The translations under genes and the position numbers were made by a program. Below the pieces are notes generated by a model that searched no databases, was not told the DNA's origin, and was given only the letters and a program-made list of their open reading frames with translations. A DNA stretch of 64,000 nt from Clostridium_B lapidicellarium (GTDB taxonomy: Bacteria; Bacillota; Clostridia; Clostridiales; Clostridiaceae), in NCBI RefSeq assembly GCF_041224415.1, contig NZ_JBGFFE010000004.1, forward strand, positions 62,001 to 126,000, written 5' to 3'. This document shows, in pieces, positions 1-7,661 of this stretch. How positions within the stretch are numbered: position 1 is the stretch's first letter; each line of letters opens with the position of its first letter.

Positions 1-549
1 TTAGCTTTTAAATACAAGGACAAATTTTCTACATTATTTTTACGATACTTTGAAATAAATTTCATGCTGGCCAAAATATCAGCCAGAATATCTTCAAACA
101 TAAATTATAAAAATCTAAGTGTCAGCCTATGTCATTTAGATTACGTAAACAAAAACATAATATTTGATGAAGAAAATAATATCTGGGTAATTGATTTCGA
201 CAAATGCAGTATAGATTACTGTGCCCATGATATATCCTATTTTTTCAGAAGGTTCCTAAAAAGGAACTCCACCAATTGGAGGCTTGATACCACCATATCC
301 TGTCTGGAACTCTATGAAAAAACTTTCCCGCTGACCCTAGATGACTACAAATATATTATTTCCTATCTATCGTTTCCTCAAAAATTTTGGAAAATATCGA
401 GGGATTATTATAATAATATATTGAAGTGCAATCATAATTCTTTTATCTATTTATTAAAAAAATATTCCAGCAGCTGTCAAAATCAACTTAAATTCACAAT
501 AGAATTTGGAAAATATATAGAAAAAAAATTTGATACTACCTTCCAATGA
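1..549 (+). CDS. CotS-family spore coat kinase-like protein (5' truncated by window edge)
   Basis: The reading frame is open from base 1, so the gene starts upstream of the window and the ATG at 64 is internal. The visible part carries the two hallmarks of the aminoglycoside-phosphotransferase/CotS fold: a catalytic-loop motif HLDYVNKNII (HxDxxxxN) and, about 15 residues later, the metal-binding IDFD. CotS-type proteins are phosphotransferase-like coat or spore-associated proteins of Bacillus and Clostridium; their substrate is generally unknown. A hairpin terminator follows 20 bases after the stop. The family call is good; the exact CotS, CotI or YutH subfamily cannot be fixed without the N-terminal half. 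Confidence 0.75.
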   Translation, partial: LAFKYKDKFSTLFLRYFEINFMLAKISARISSNINYKNLSVSLCHLDYVNKNIIFDEENNIWVIDFDKCSIDYCAHDISYFFRRFLKRNSTNWRLDTTISCLELYEKTFPLTLDDYKYIISYLSFPQKFWKISRDYYNNILKCNHNSFIYLLKKYSSSCQNQLKFTIEFGKYIEKKFDTTFQ

Positions 550-570
550 CTTTAAACTTCCGCACATAAA

Positions 571-610
571 ACCGACCTTTCCCTAAAAAGCAAAAGGTCG
601 GTTAATTATC
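571..610. terminator. Bidirectional terminator between the cotS-like gene and the ppdK homologue
   Basis: A perfect 10-bp stem pairs 571-580 with 593-602 around a 12-base loop. The plus strand continues into TAATTATCTTTT and the minus strand into a TTTTAT run, so it can serve both convergent genes. Confidence 0.75.
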
Positions 611-657
611 TTTTAATATCATCCACTTTTAAAAACTACCTATTTTCAACCATTAAT

Positions 658-3267
658 CTACCTTGGATCCTTTATCTGAGCCTGGGCTGCAGCTAACCTT
701 GCCACAGGTATTTTAACAGGAAGACAAGAAATATAATCAAATCCAATATCGTGAAAAAATTCTATCGATGAAGGATCTCTTCCCTGTTCGCCGCATATTC
801 CAAGTCCTATATCAGCTTTCGTTTCCCTGCCTAATTTTACAGCCATATCTATGAGTTTACCCACTCCAGCTCGATCTATCTTCTGAAATGGATCAAACTC
901 ATATATCTTCTTATCACAATATGAACTCAAGGATTTGCTTAGATCATCTCTTGAAAATCCAAAAGTCATCTGAGTCAAATCATCTGTCCCAAAAGAAAAA
1001 AATTCAGCTTCTGCCGCTATTTTGTCAGCAGTAAGCGCAGCTCTTGGAACCTCTATCATCGTACCTACTTTATATCCCAATTCAATACCACTGGCTTTTA
1101 TCACTTCATCCGCCGTTTTTACAACTATATTTTTCACATATTTTAACTCTCTTACCCCTCCTACAAGAGGTACCATTATCTCTGGAACTATATTATATCC
1201 CTTTTCCCTTTTAACGTCAATAGCAGCTTCCATAATAGCTTTGGTCTGAATTTCCGCTATTTCAGGATAAGAAATGGCAAGCCTGCAGCCTCTTTGTCCC
1301 ATCATGGGATTGAATTCATGAAAAGATCTTACAGTATTTTTTAACTTCTGAAAATTCACACCCATTTTATCAGACAAATTCTTTATGGAACTTTCATCCG
1401 CAGGTAAAAATTCATATAGTGATGAATCCAGGAGCCTAATCGTTACGGATCTTTCTCCTGCAGCTTCATATATTTTGATGAAATCCTCTTTTTGTTTAGG
1501 CAAAAGTTTATACAATGCCCTTCTCTTCTGCTCCTCTGTACTGAAAACTATCATTTCTCTAATGTAAGATATCCTGTCTTCATTGAAGAACATACGCTCC
1601 GTCCTGCAAAGCCCTATTCCTTCGGCTCCAAATTCAACTGCCTTTTTGACATCCCCCGGAGTATCCGCATTGGCTCTAACTGCCATTTTCTTTATATCAT
1701 CCGTCCAGCCCATGAATATACTAAAATAACCTGACACTTCAGGTAACACTGTCTGCATGAATTTTCCATATACATTCCCGGTGCTGCCGTCCAGCGATAT
1801 ATAGTCACCTTTCCTGTAGAGCCTGTCCTTAACTTTAAAATTTCCTGCCTTTTCATCTATTATCAAATTGTTACAGCTGGTTACACAGCAAATTCCCATT
1901 GCCCTAGCCGTTACAGCTGCACGAGAAGTCATTCCGCCTTTTGTAGTAAGTATACCTTCTGAAGCTGATATTCCCTCTATATCTTCAGGTAAGGTTTCAG
2001 TTTTCACAAGTATTACCTTTTCACCGTGATCATGGTGTTTTTTTGCATCTTCTGATGTAAAATATATTCTTCCGCAGGCAGCTCCCTGTGATGCAGGAAG
2101 CCCCTTTGCTATCGCATCCGCTCTTTTTAGCTCATCCCTATCAAAATTTAGATGCAGAAGGGTATCCAGCTGTCTGGGTTCAACTTTGAGTACAGCCTCT
2201 TCCTTTCCGATTAAATTTTCTTCCACCATATCCACTGCTATTCTAAGTGCAGCCTGTGCAGTTCTCCTCCCGCTCCTGGTCTGGAGAAAATACAGTTTTC
2301 CCCGTTCTATGGTAAATTCCACATCCTGCATATCCCTGTAGTGATTTTCCAATTTATGTGCAATATTCATGAATTGGGAATAACACTCCGGAAGATCTTC
2401 TTTCAAATTTATTATGGGCTGTGGTATTCCAATTCCTGCAACAACATCTTCTCCCTGGGCATTTATAAGATATTCACCAAATACGGATTTTTCTCCGGTA
2501 GCAGGATTTCTGGTAAATGCCACACCTGTGCCCGAAGTTTCTCCCATATTTCCAAATACCATGGATTGTACATTTACAGCCGTACCCCATTTATCTGAAA
2601 TTCCATTTGATTTTCTGTATATTACAGCCCGCGGGTTATACCAGGACATAAATACAGCGGCAATGGCCTGCAATAGCTGCCTTTCAGGATTTTGAGGGAA
2701 ATTACTTCCTGTCTCATCATTGTAAATTTTTTTAAATTTCACAATTATTTCCTTTAAATCGGATACTGTAAGTTCTGCATTCTCTGCATTATCCAGTACA
2801 TCTTCAAATTTTTTCTTTTCAATTCCCATAACTACAGTTGAAAACATCTGAATGAATCTCCCATAGGAATCATAGGCAAATCTCTCATTTCCCGCAAGCC
2901 TGCCCAATCCTTTCACCGTTTCGTCATTTAAGCCTAAATTAAGTATAGTATCCATCATTCCAGGCATGGAAATTTTTGCCCCTGATCTGACAGATACTAA
3001 AAGAGGATTTTCTTTATTTCCAAATTCTCTACCCGTTTTCTTTTCAATTTTTCCAAGTGCACTATAAATCTCCTCTATAATGTCTTCGGATATAGTTTTG
3101 TTCTCTCCATAATACTTGATACAGGCCTCTGTAGTTATGGTAAATCCTTCTGGAACAGGTATACCAATGTTTATCATTTCTGCTAAATTTGCGCCTTTTC
3201 CACCCAGTAAATCCCTCATACTAGCATTTCCCTCATTGAAAAGATAAACATATTTTTTATCTTTCAT
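658..3267 (-). CDS. ppdK: Pyruvate, phosphate dikinase homologue with altered catalytic residues
   Basis: The 869 residues match the usual length of pyruvate phosphate dikinase, which interconverts pyruvate, ATP and Pi with PEP, AMP and PPi. The order is an N-terminal ATP-grasp region (about 1-340), a phosphohistidine swivel domain (390-505) and a C-terminal PEP/pyruvate TIM barrel (520-869). The swivel motif, normally GGMTSHAAV, reads GGMTSRAAV, so the phospho-carrier His is Arg449 (codon CGT). Other conserved spots have also changed: TEH to TER (556-558), GHRGCRL to GQRGCRL (657-663), GTND to GTDD (760-763) and GEHGG to GEQGR (826-830). Arg555, Arg611, Glu739, Asp763 and Cys848 remain. ATG start with GGAGGGG upstream. 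A CcpN-like regulator lies just upstream in the same direction. The family is certain; dikinase activity is doubtful. Confidence 0.9.
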   Translation of the reverse strand: MKDKKYVYLFNEGNASMRDLLGGKGANLAEMINIGIPVPEGFTITTEACIKYYGENKTISEDIIEEIYSALGKIEKKTGREFGNKENPLLVSVRSGAKISMPGMMDTILNLGLNDETVKGLGRLAGNERFAYDSYGRFIQMFSTVVMGIEKKKFEDVLDNAENAELTVSDLKEIIVKFKKIYNDETGSNFPQNPERQLLQAIAAVFMSWYNPRAVIYRKSNGISDKWGTAVNVQSMVFGNMGETSGTGVAFTRNPATGEKSVFGEYLINAQGEDVVAGIGIPQPIINLKEDLPECYSQFMNIAHKLENHYRDMQDVEFTIERGKLYFLQTRSGRRTAQAALRIAVDMVEENLIGKEEAVLKVEPRQLDTLLHLNFDRDELKRADAIAKGLPASQGAACGRIYFTSEDAKKHHDHGEKVILVKTETLPEDIEGISASEGILTTKGGMTSRAAVTARAMGICCVTSCNNLIIDEKAGNFKVKDRLYRKGDYISLDGSTGNVYGKFMQTVLPEVSGYFSIFMGWTDDIKKMAVRANADTPGDVKKAVEFGAEGIGLCRTERMFFNEDRISYIREMIVFSTEEQKRRALYKLLPKQKEDFIKIYEAAGERSVTIRLLDSSLYEFLPADESSIKNLSDKMGVNFQKLKNTVRSFHEFNPMMGQRGCRLAISYPEIAEIQTKAIMEAAIDVKREKGYNIVPEIMVPLVGGVRELKYVKNIVVKTADEVIKASGIELGYKVGTMIEVPRAALTADKIAAEAEFFSFGTDDLTQMTFGFSRDDLSKSLSSYCDKKIYEFDPFQKIDRAGVGKLIDMAVKLGRETKADIGLGICGEQGRDPSSIEFFHDIGFDYISCLPVKIPVARLAAAQAQIKDPR

Positions 3268-3340
3268 TCATAACACCCCTCCTTTACATATAAAATTTAA
3301 CATGCCATCTTCCTGTTCCAATATTTAATTTTTTACCAGA

Positions 3341-3985
3341 TTATTTATTTTCCCCTATCTTTACAAAAAGTCTTGTTATATTTGTTTTTGAAACTTTGCC
3401 TACGATTTTAAGTACCTCATTATTTAAACTATCCCGAATTTTTTCAACTACCGGCAGACTGTCTACCTCATGCTCCATTATCTTCTTGGCTGCAAGATAG
3501 GCCACATCATTTTTTTCAACAAATATTATATTGGGCATCCTGGTCATTATTATTCCCACAGGTATTTTGTGCATATCAGTGCTCCCAATAGCTATCTTCA
3601 AAAAGTCCTTTCTGGAAACAGCACCTACCAGAATTCCTTTATCTCCTATAAACAAAGTGCCCACATCATTTAAAAACAGATATACTATGGCATCATAGAC
3701 AGTAGTGTTTTCGTCTACTATTACCGGTTTTGACATTATGTCTTTTACTTTTATATCCATTATATAGTCATATATAAGACTATAGGAAGGTTTCTTGGAA
3801 TATATATATCCTACCTTAGGCTTTGCCTCCAATATACCCGTCATAGTAAGTATGGCCAGATCCGGCCTAAGTGCCGCCCTTGTGACACTCAAGCGGGATG
3901 CCAGCTTTTCACTTGTTATGGGCGCATTATCTTTTACCAACTTTATTATTTTCTCTTGTCTTGGTGATAATTTAATGGTACTCAC
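3341..3985 (-). CDS. ccpN: CcpN-like transcriptional repressor with HTH and two CBS domains
   Basis: The 214-residue protein has a winged HTH at about 5-65 followed by two CBS domains at about 78-135 and 145-210. This is the architecture of B. subtilis CcpN/YqzB, a repressor of gluconeogenic genes; CBS pairs typically bind adenine nucleotides. It starts at GTG 3985, downstream of GGGAGAGG. It lies 74 bases upstream of the dikinase homologue in the same direction, so it probably regulates that gene. The family call is firm; orthology to CcpN itself is inferred from architecture and position. Confidence 0.8.
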   Translation of the reverse strand: MSTIKLSPRQEKIIKLVKDNAPITSEKLASRLSVTRAALRPDLAILTMTGILEAKPKVGYIYSKKPSYSLIYDYIMDIKVKDIMSKPVIVDENTTVYDAIVYLFLNDVGTLFIGDKGILVGAVSRKDFLKIAIGSTDMHKIPVGIIMTRMPNIIFVEKNDVAYLAAKKIMEHEVDSLPVVEKIRDSLNNEVLKIVGKVSKTNITRLFVKIGENK

Positions 3986-4099
3986 CCTCTCCCTTTGTAG
4001 TAAGTCAATAATTTTTGTAATATTTACTAAGAGGAATTTTTAACAACAGCACTTAAAATTACAAGTTATAAAGTTATTATATCACATTATTATAAAATA

Positions 4100-4690
4100 T
4101 TAATTTTTGTCCTTGTCTTCATCGGAATCTTCATTATCCATATCATCAAACTTCACGGTATATTTATACGTGTTTTTACCATCCTGCCTACTGTCTTTGT
4201 CCTTAAATTTATCCTTAAAAGAAGATGCAGCATCAAATACCTTGTCTTTCATATCATTTACAGTATTTTTCACTCCGCCCTTTATTACCTTGTTTACCAC
4301 TTCTACGGTCCCATCATCTTTTGTTATCTCTATAGTTACCTGTGTAATTACCGCAGTCAATATCCCAATAGCTATAAGCGGCGGCCATACAAGAGCTGTT
4401 AAAGTTGCTGCAATGCCTGCATTCACTGGAATATCGACTACCACCTTGTCATCTTTTTTTATCTTTATTCTGTTTATATTTCCCTTTTTTACCAAATTCT
4501 TAAGCCATTCTAGAAACTCATCCTTGGTGGTGTACAGACTATCCTTAGCAGATTTCTTATTTTGCTCTATATATATAAGAGCATCAACTACATTACCTTC
4601 AGAGACCTCCAATGCTTTTTTTGCCTCAGTATAATCAACTCCTGTTCTCTCTCTTATAATATCGATTTTTTCCAATGTTATTTCACTCAT
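4100..4690 (-). CDS. UBA/TS-N and DUF4342 domain protein
   Basis: The N-terminal 45 residues resemble a UBA/TS-N three-helix bundle (RTGVDYTEAKKALE, then GNVVDALIYIE), as at the start of EF-Ts. Residues about 50-135 match DUF4342, including a hydrophobic hairpin (IAATLTALVWPPLIAIGILTA) that could contact or cross the membrane. The last 50 residues are highly charged (Lys/Asp rich). It is common in clostridia but has no established function. The gene lies 14 bases after recO in the same direction and is probably cotranscribed. The domain call is reasonable; I assign no function. Confidence 0.7.
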   Translation of the reverse strand: MSEITLEKIDIIRERTGVDYTEAKKALEVSEGNVVDALIYIEQNKKSAKDSLYTTKDEFLEWLKNLVKKGNINRIKIKKDDKVVVDIPVNAGIAATLTALVWPPLIAIGILTAVITQVTIEITKDDGTVEVVNKVIKGGVKNTVNDMKDKVFDAASSFKDKFKDKDSRQDGKNTYKYTVKFDDMDNEDSDEDKDKN

Positions 4691-4704
4691 GTTTTTCTCT
4701 CCTT

Positions 4705-5463
4705 TTAGATTTTATTTTTCTCAAAATTTTCAAGATACCTTAAAGTTTCAAGACTTTTAGGCTTTTTGAAATAATTCTGGGAAATAACAAGGTTCAAAAG
4801 TTTATACAGCTCTCTTTTTACTCTATCAGACAATACAACCTTATATGCACTTTCAAGAGAAGCTTTTGATAAATATTTAAGTGCGCTTCCAGCAGCATAA
4901 TCTATGTTCATACCATTGGTTCTTCTACATTTATCGCACACTCCCCCTAAATATTGAAAGCTAAAGTAATTAAATGAAGTGATTTTTTTTCCGCACATAC
5001 AGCAGTAATCAAAATTAAGTCCATATCCTGTGGCCTGTAAAATTTTCAGTTCGAAAGATCTGGCCAGGGTTTTAATATCCACTGCATGGCTTCTTATAAG
5101 ATAAAATGCAGAAACTAGATGTTTGAACATAATTTCATTTTTTTCTCCATCATTCATTGCTATATCCATAAGTTCACAAAAATAAGAAGCATAGGTCAAA
5201 TCCTTTAAGTCGTCCAACAAATCTTGAAAAGAATCTATCAGCATACTTTCATCTATTACATACATACTTTTTCCTTTATATAAAACATAGTCTCCATAGC
5301 AAAACTGAAGCGTGGTCGAAAACAGTGGGCTTCTGCTTTTTTTTGCCCCCCTAGCTACAGTAGATACCTTACCTAATTTTTCAGTAAAAAGCCAGACTAA
5401 TTTGTCAGATTCTCTTACATCCTGAGTTTTTATTATTACAGCTCTAGTTTTAAATACAGCCAG
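4705..5463 (-). CDS. recO: DNA repair protein RecO, possible CTG start
   Basis: RecO mediates RecA loading on SSB-coated DNA in the RecFOR pathway. The protein has an N-terminal OB fold (starting AVFKTRAVIIKTQDVRESDK), a helical body and a Cys4 zinc site (Cys154/155, 157, 176, 179). Family members start right at AVFKTRA. The only codon there is CTG (5463-5461), preceded by GGGGGAG with 8-base spacing. The upstream TTG at 5535 would add 24 atypical residues and has no ribosome binding site. I therefore prefer the CTG start (252 residues), with moderate certainty. The gene directly follows era. Family call very sure, start less so. Confidence 0.9.
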   Translation of the reverse strand: MAVFKTRAVIIKTQDVRESDKLVWLFTEKLGKVSTVARGAKKSRSPLFSTTLQFCYGDYVLYKGKSMYVIDESMLIDSFQDLLDDLKDLTYASYFCELMDIAMNDGEKNEIMFKHLVSAFYLIRSHAVDIKTLARSFELKILQATGYGLNFDYCCMCGKKITSFNYFSFQYLGGVCDKCRRTNGMNIDYAAGSALKYLSKASLESAYKVVLSDRVKRELYKLLNLVISQNYFKKPKSLETLRYLENFEKNKI

Positions 5464-5538
5464 ATAATCATCTCCCCCGCTTATATTTATATTATATCCT
5501 TTTTTTAAGGAGAAAAAAACTTTTCTTTCTGGCAAAAA

Positions 5539-6423
5539 CTACATCTTATAGCCCAATTCTTTCAGCAGCCTATCGTTGTCTCTCCACTCTTTTCTGACTT
5601 TTACCCAAACTCTAAGGTAAACTTTGGAATCCAGAAATTTTTCAATATCCATTCTTGCATAAGAAGATATTCTCTTTAGCATTGACCCATTTTTGCCTAT
5701 TATTATCCCCTTATGTGATTCCCTCTCACAAATTATATTTGCCTCTATGTTGCATATTCCCCCAGAATTTTTCCTCATGAAAATTATTTCAACGGCTATG
5801 CCATGGGGAACTTCATTAGAAAGCAGCCTGAGAGCTTTTTCCCTTATGATCTCAGAAACTATAAATCTCTCCTGTTTGTCGGTAATGGCATCTTCCGGGT
5901 AATATTTAGGACCTTCTGGCATATATTTTACCATGAGATCCACAAGTTCATCTACATTTTTTCCCTTCAATGCGGATATAGGTACAAATTCCCTAAAATT
6001 AAACAATTCAGAATAATTTTTCAAAGTTACTGCTACTTTTGAAGCTGGATTTTTATCTATTTTGTTCAATACAAAAAACACAGGCGACTTGACTGCACTT
6101 ATATTCTCCAATATATGTATGTCTCCTTCATGTATCACATCCTTAGGTGTAGTCAAAAAAAGTATTAAGTCCACATCGTTCATGGAGCCTTCAGCAGATT
6201 TGACCATATAGTCCCCCAACCTATCTTTTGGTTTATGTATGCCCGGGGTATCTACAAAAATCAGTTGAAAGTTATCTTTAGTCAAAATAGCATTTATATT
6301 ATTTCTGGTAGTCTGTGGTTTACGGGATACAATCGACAATTTTTCTCCTATAATGCCATTTACAAGTGTAGATTTTCCTACATTGGGTCTCCCTATTATC
6401 GTAATAAATCCTGATTTAAACAT
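5539..6423 (-). CDS. era: GTPase Era
   Basis: Era is an essential GTPase that binds the 3' end of 16S rRNA and helps mature the 30S subunit. The 294 residues are the standard length. G1 is GRPNVGKST near residue 11, G3 is DTPGIHKP, G4 is NKID, and the C-terminal KH domain carries the IIGKNGSMLKRI RNA-binding loop. The ybeY-dgkA-era-recO order is the usual Firmicutes arrangement for ribosome maturation. recO follows within a few bases, implying cotranscription. Confidence 0.97.
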   Translation of the reverse strand: MFKSGFITIIGRPNVGKSTLVNGIIGEKLSIVSRKPQTTRNNINAILTKDNFQLIFVDTPGIHKPKDRLGDYMVKSAEGSMNDVDLILFLTTPKDVIHEGDIHILENISAVKSPVFFVLNKIDKNPASKVAVTLKNYSELFNFREFVPISALKGKNVDELVDLMVKYMPEGPKYYPEDAITDKQERFIVSEIIREKALRLLSNEVPHGIAVEIIFMRKNSGGICNIEANIICERESHKGIIIGKNGSMLKRISSYARMDIEKFLDSKVYLRVWVKVRKEWRDNDRLLKELGYKM

Positions 6424-6434
6424 AGCTTTTCTCC

Positions 6435-7133
6435 TTACCCAAATATTATAAATAAAAATACTGTTATTAAAATACCAAATACAGCTCCAAAAACCACTTC
6501 TCTGACAGAATGTGCCTCTGAATCCACTCTGCTCTGGGCAACTATAAAGGCCATGAGGTAGCTCAACACAACTACCGCAAGCTGTCCGGTTATCAAAGCT
6601 ATGGTAGTAGCTATGGAAAAGGCTATAGCACTGTGTCCGCTTGGCATTCCTCCTTTAAGAGGAGTACCTTCTCCAAAAATAGCTTTTACAACTATGGTTG
6701 CTATAAATACAATAGCAAGTATTATAAATATTGTATAGGGATTTGTATTCTTAACCTTTTTCATAACCATAAAATTTATATATTTTAATTTATCCCAAAA
6801 TACTATATATCCTACTGCCACAGCATTTATGGCTGAAATGAGCACTGCTCCTGCTGCTACATTTTTTGCAATTTTAACTAGAGGATGGTAATAATTAGTA
6901 GTAGCATCAATGGCAAATTCCACTGCCGTGTTAAAAAGTTCCGCCATAATGACCATACTTATGGTTATTATAATAGCCAAAATTTCTAATTTGCTCAAAT
7001 CATAGAAAAAACACATTGTAAGTACTAAAACAGCCGCTACCATATGTATTTTCATATTTCTCTGTGTTCTAACTGAATATATTATTCCCTCAATCGCATA
7101 ATTGAAGCTATCCAATAATTTTTTAACTTTCAT
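6435..7133 (-). CDS. dgkA: Diacylglycerol/undecaprenol kinase fused to PAP2 phosphatase domain
   Basis: The N-terminal half (about 1-115) is a DgkA-type integral membrane kinase with several membrane helices and the acidic motif ELFNTAVEFAID; Gram-positive members phosphorylate undecaprenol. The C-terminal half is a PAP2 phosphatase-like domain with PSGHS and SRVDSEAHSVREV signatures. A kinase and a lipid phosphatase in one membrane protein suggests control of the undecaprenyl-phosphate pool; this is inferred from the domains. The start could also be ATG 7151, six codons upstream; I prefer 7133, just after GGTGGTTGG. It sits between ybeY and era. Confidence 0.88.
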   Translation of the reverse strand: MKVKKLLDSFNYAIEGIIYSVRTQRNMKIHMVAAVLVLTMCFFYDLSKLEILAIIITISMVIMAELFNTAVEFAIDATTNYYHPLVKIAKNVAAGAVLISAINAVAVGYIVFWDKLKYINFMVMKKVKNTNPYTIFIILAIVFIATIVVKAIFGEGTPLKGGMPSGHSAIAFSIATTIALITGQLAVVVLSYLMAFIVAQSRVDSEAHSVREVVFGAVFGILITVFLFIIFG

Positions 7134-7166
7134 TATATAACCAACCACCATATTTAAAATTATCCC

Positions 7167-7661
7167 TTAAAGTTCAAATTTCTGCAATATTTTTTCTTCC
7201 CTTTTTCTCATAATTTTCTTGTCCTCTTCTTTTATATGATCATATCCCAAAAGGTGAAGCAGGGAATGCACTGTCAAATAACACACTTCCCTCAAAAATG
7301 AGTGGCCAAATTCTCTGCTCTGCTGCTCCGCCCTTTCAAGAGAAATTGCTATATCCCCCAGCACTAAATTTTTCCCATCCATATCACTGGGCTGAAAATC
7401 ATAATCTATGTATACATCCTTAAACACCTGGCCTTTAGGATATTCCAACATCGGGAAAGACAATACATCTGTGATCTTATCTATATTTCTATTTTCCCTA
7501 TTTATATTTTTTATATAATTGTTATCTACAAAAATTACACTCACTTCACAGGGTATATTTACATTTTCCTCCTTTAAAGCATGTTCTATAACTTCTTTGA
7601 CATTTTTCCTCAAATTTTCCGTAACATCTATTTTATCCTGTCTATTATCCAAAAAAATCAC
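7167..7661 (-). CDS. ybeY: Endoribonuclease/rRNA maturation factor YbeY
   Basis: YbeY is a zinc-dependent RNase-like protein needed for 16S rRNA 3' maturation and ribosome quality control. The HxxxHxxxxxH zinc motif is seen as HSLLHLLGYDH near residue 132, and the protein is 164 residues, normal for the family. Its start overlaps the end of the upstream 7TM-HD phosphodiesterase gene by 4 bases, indicating translational coupling. era lies two genes downstream, as in many Firmicutes. Confidence 0.96.
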   Translation of the reverse strand: MIFLDNRQDKIDVTENLRKNVKEVIEHALKEENVNIPCEVSVIFVDNNYIKNINRENRNIDKITDVLSFPMLEYPKGQVFKDVYIDYDFQPSDMDGKNLVLGDIAISLERAEQQSREFGHSFLREVCYLTVHSLLHLLGYDHIKEEDKKIMRKREEKILQKFEL

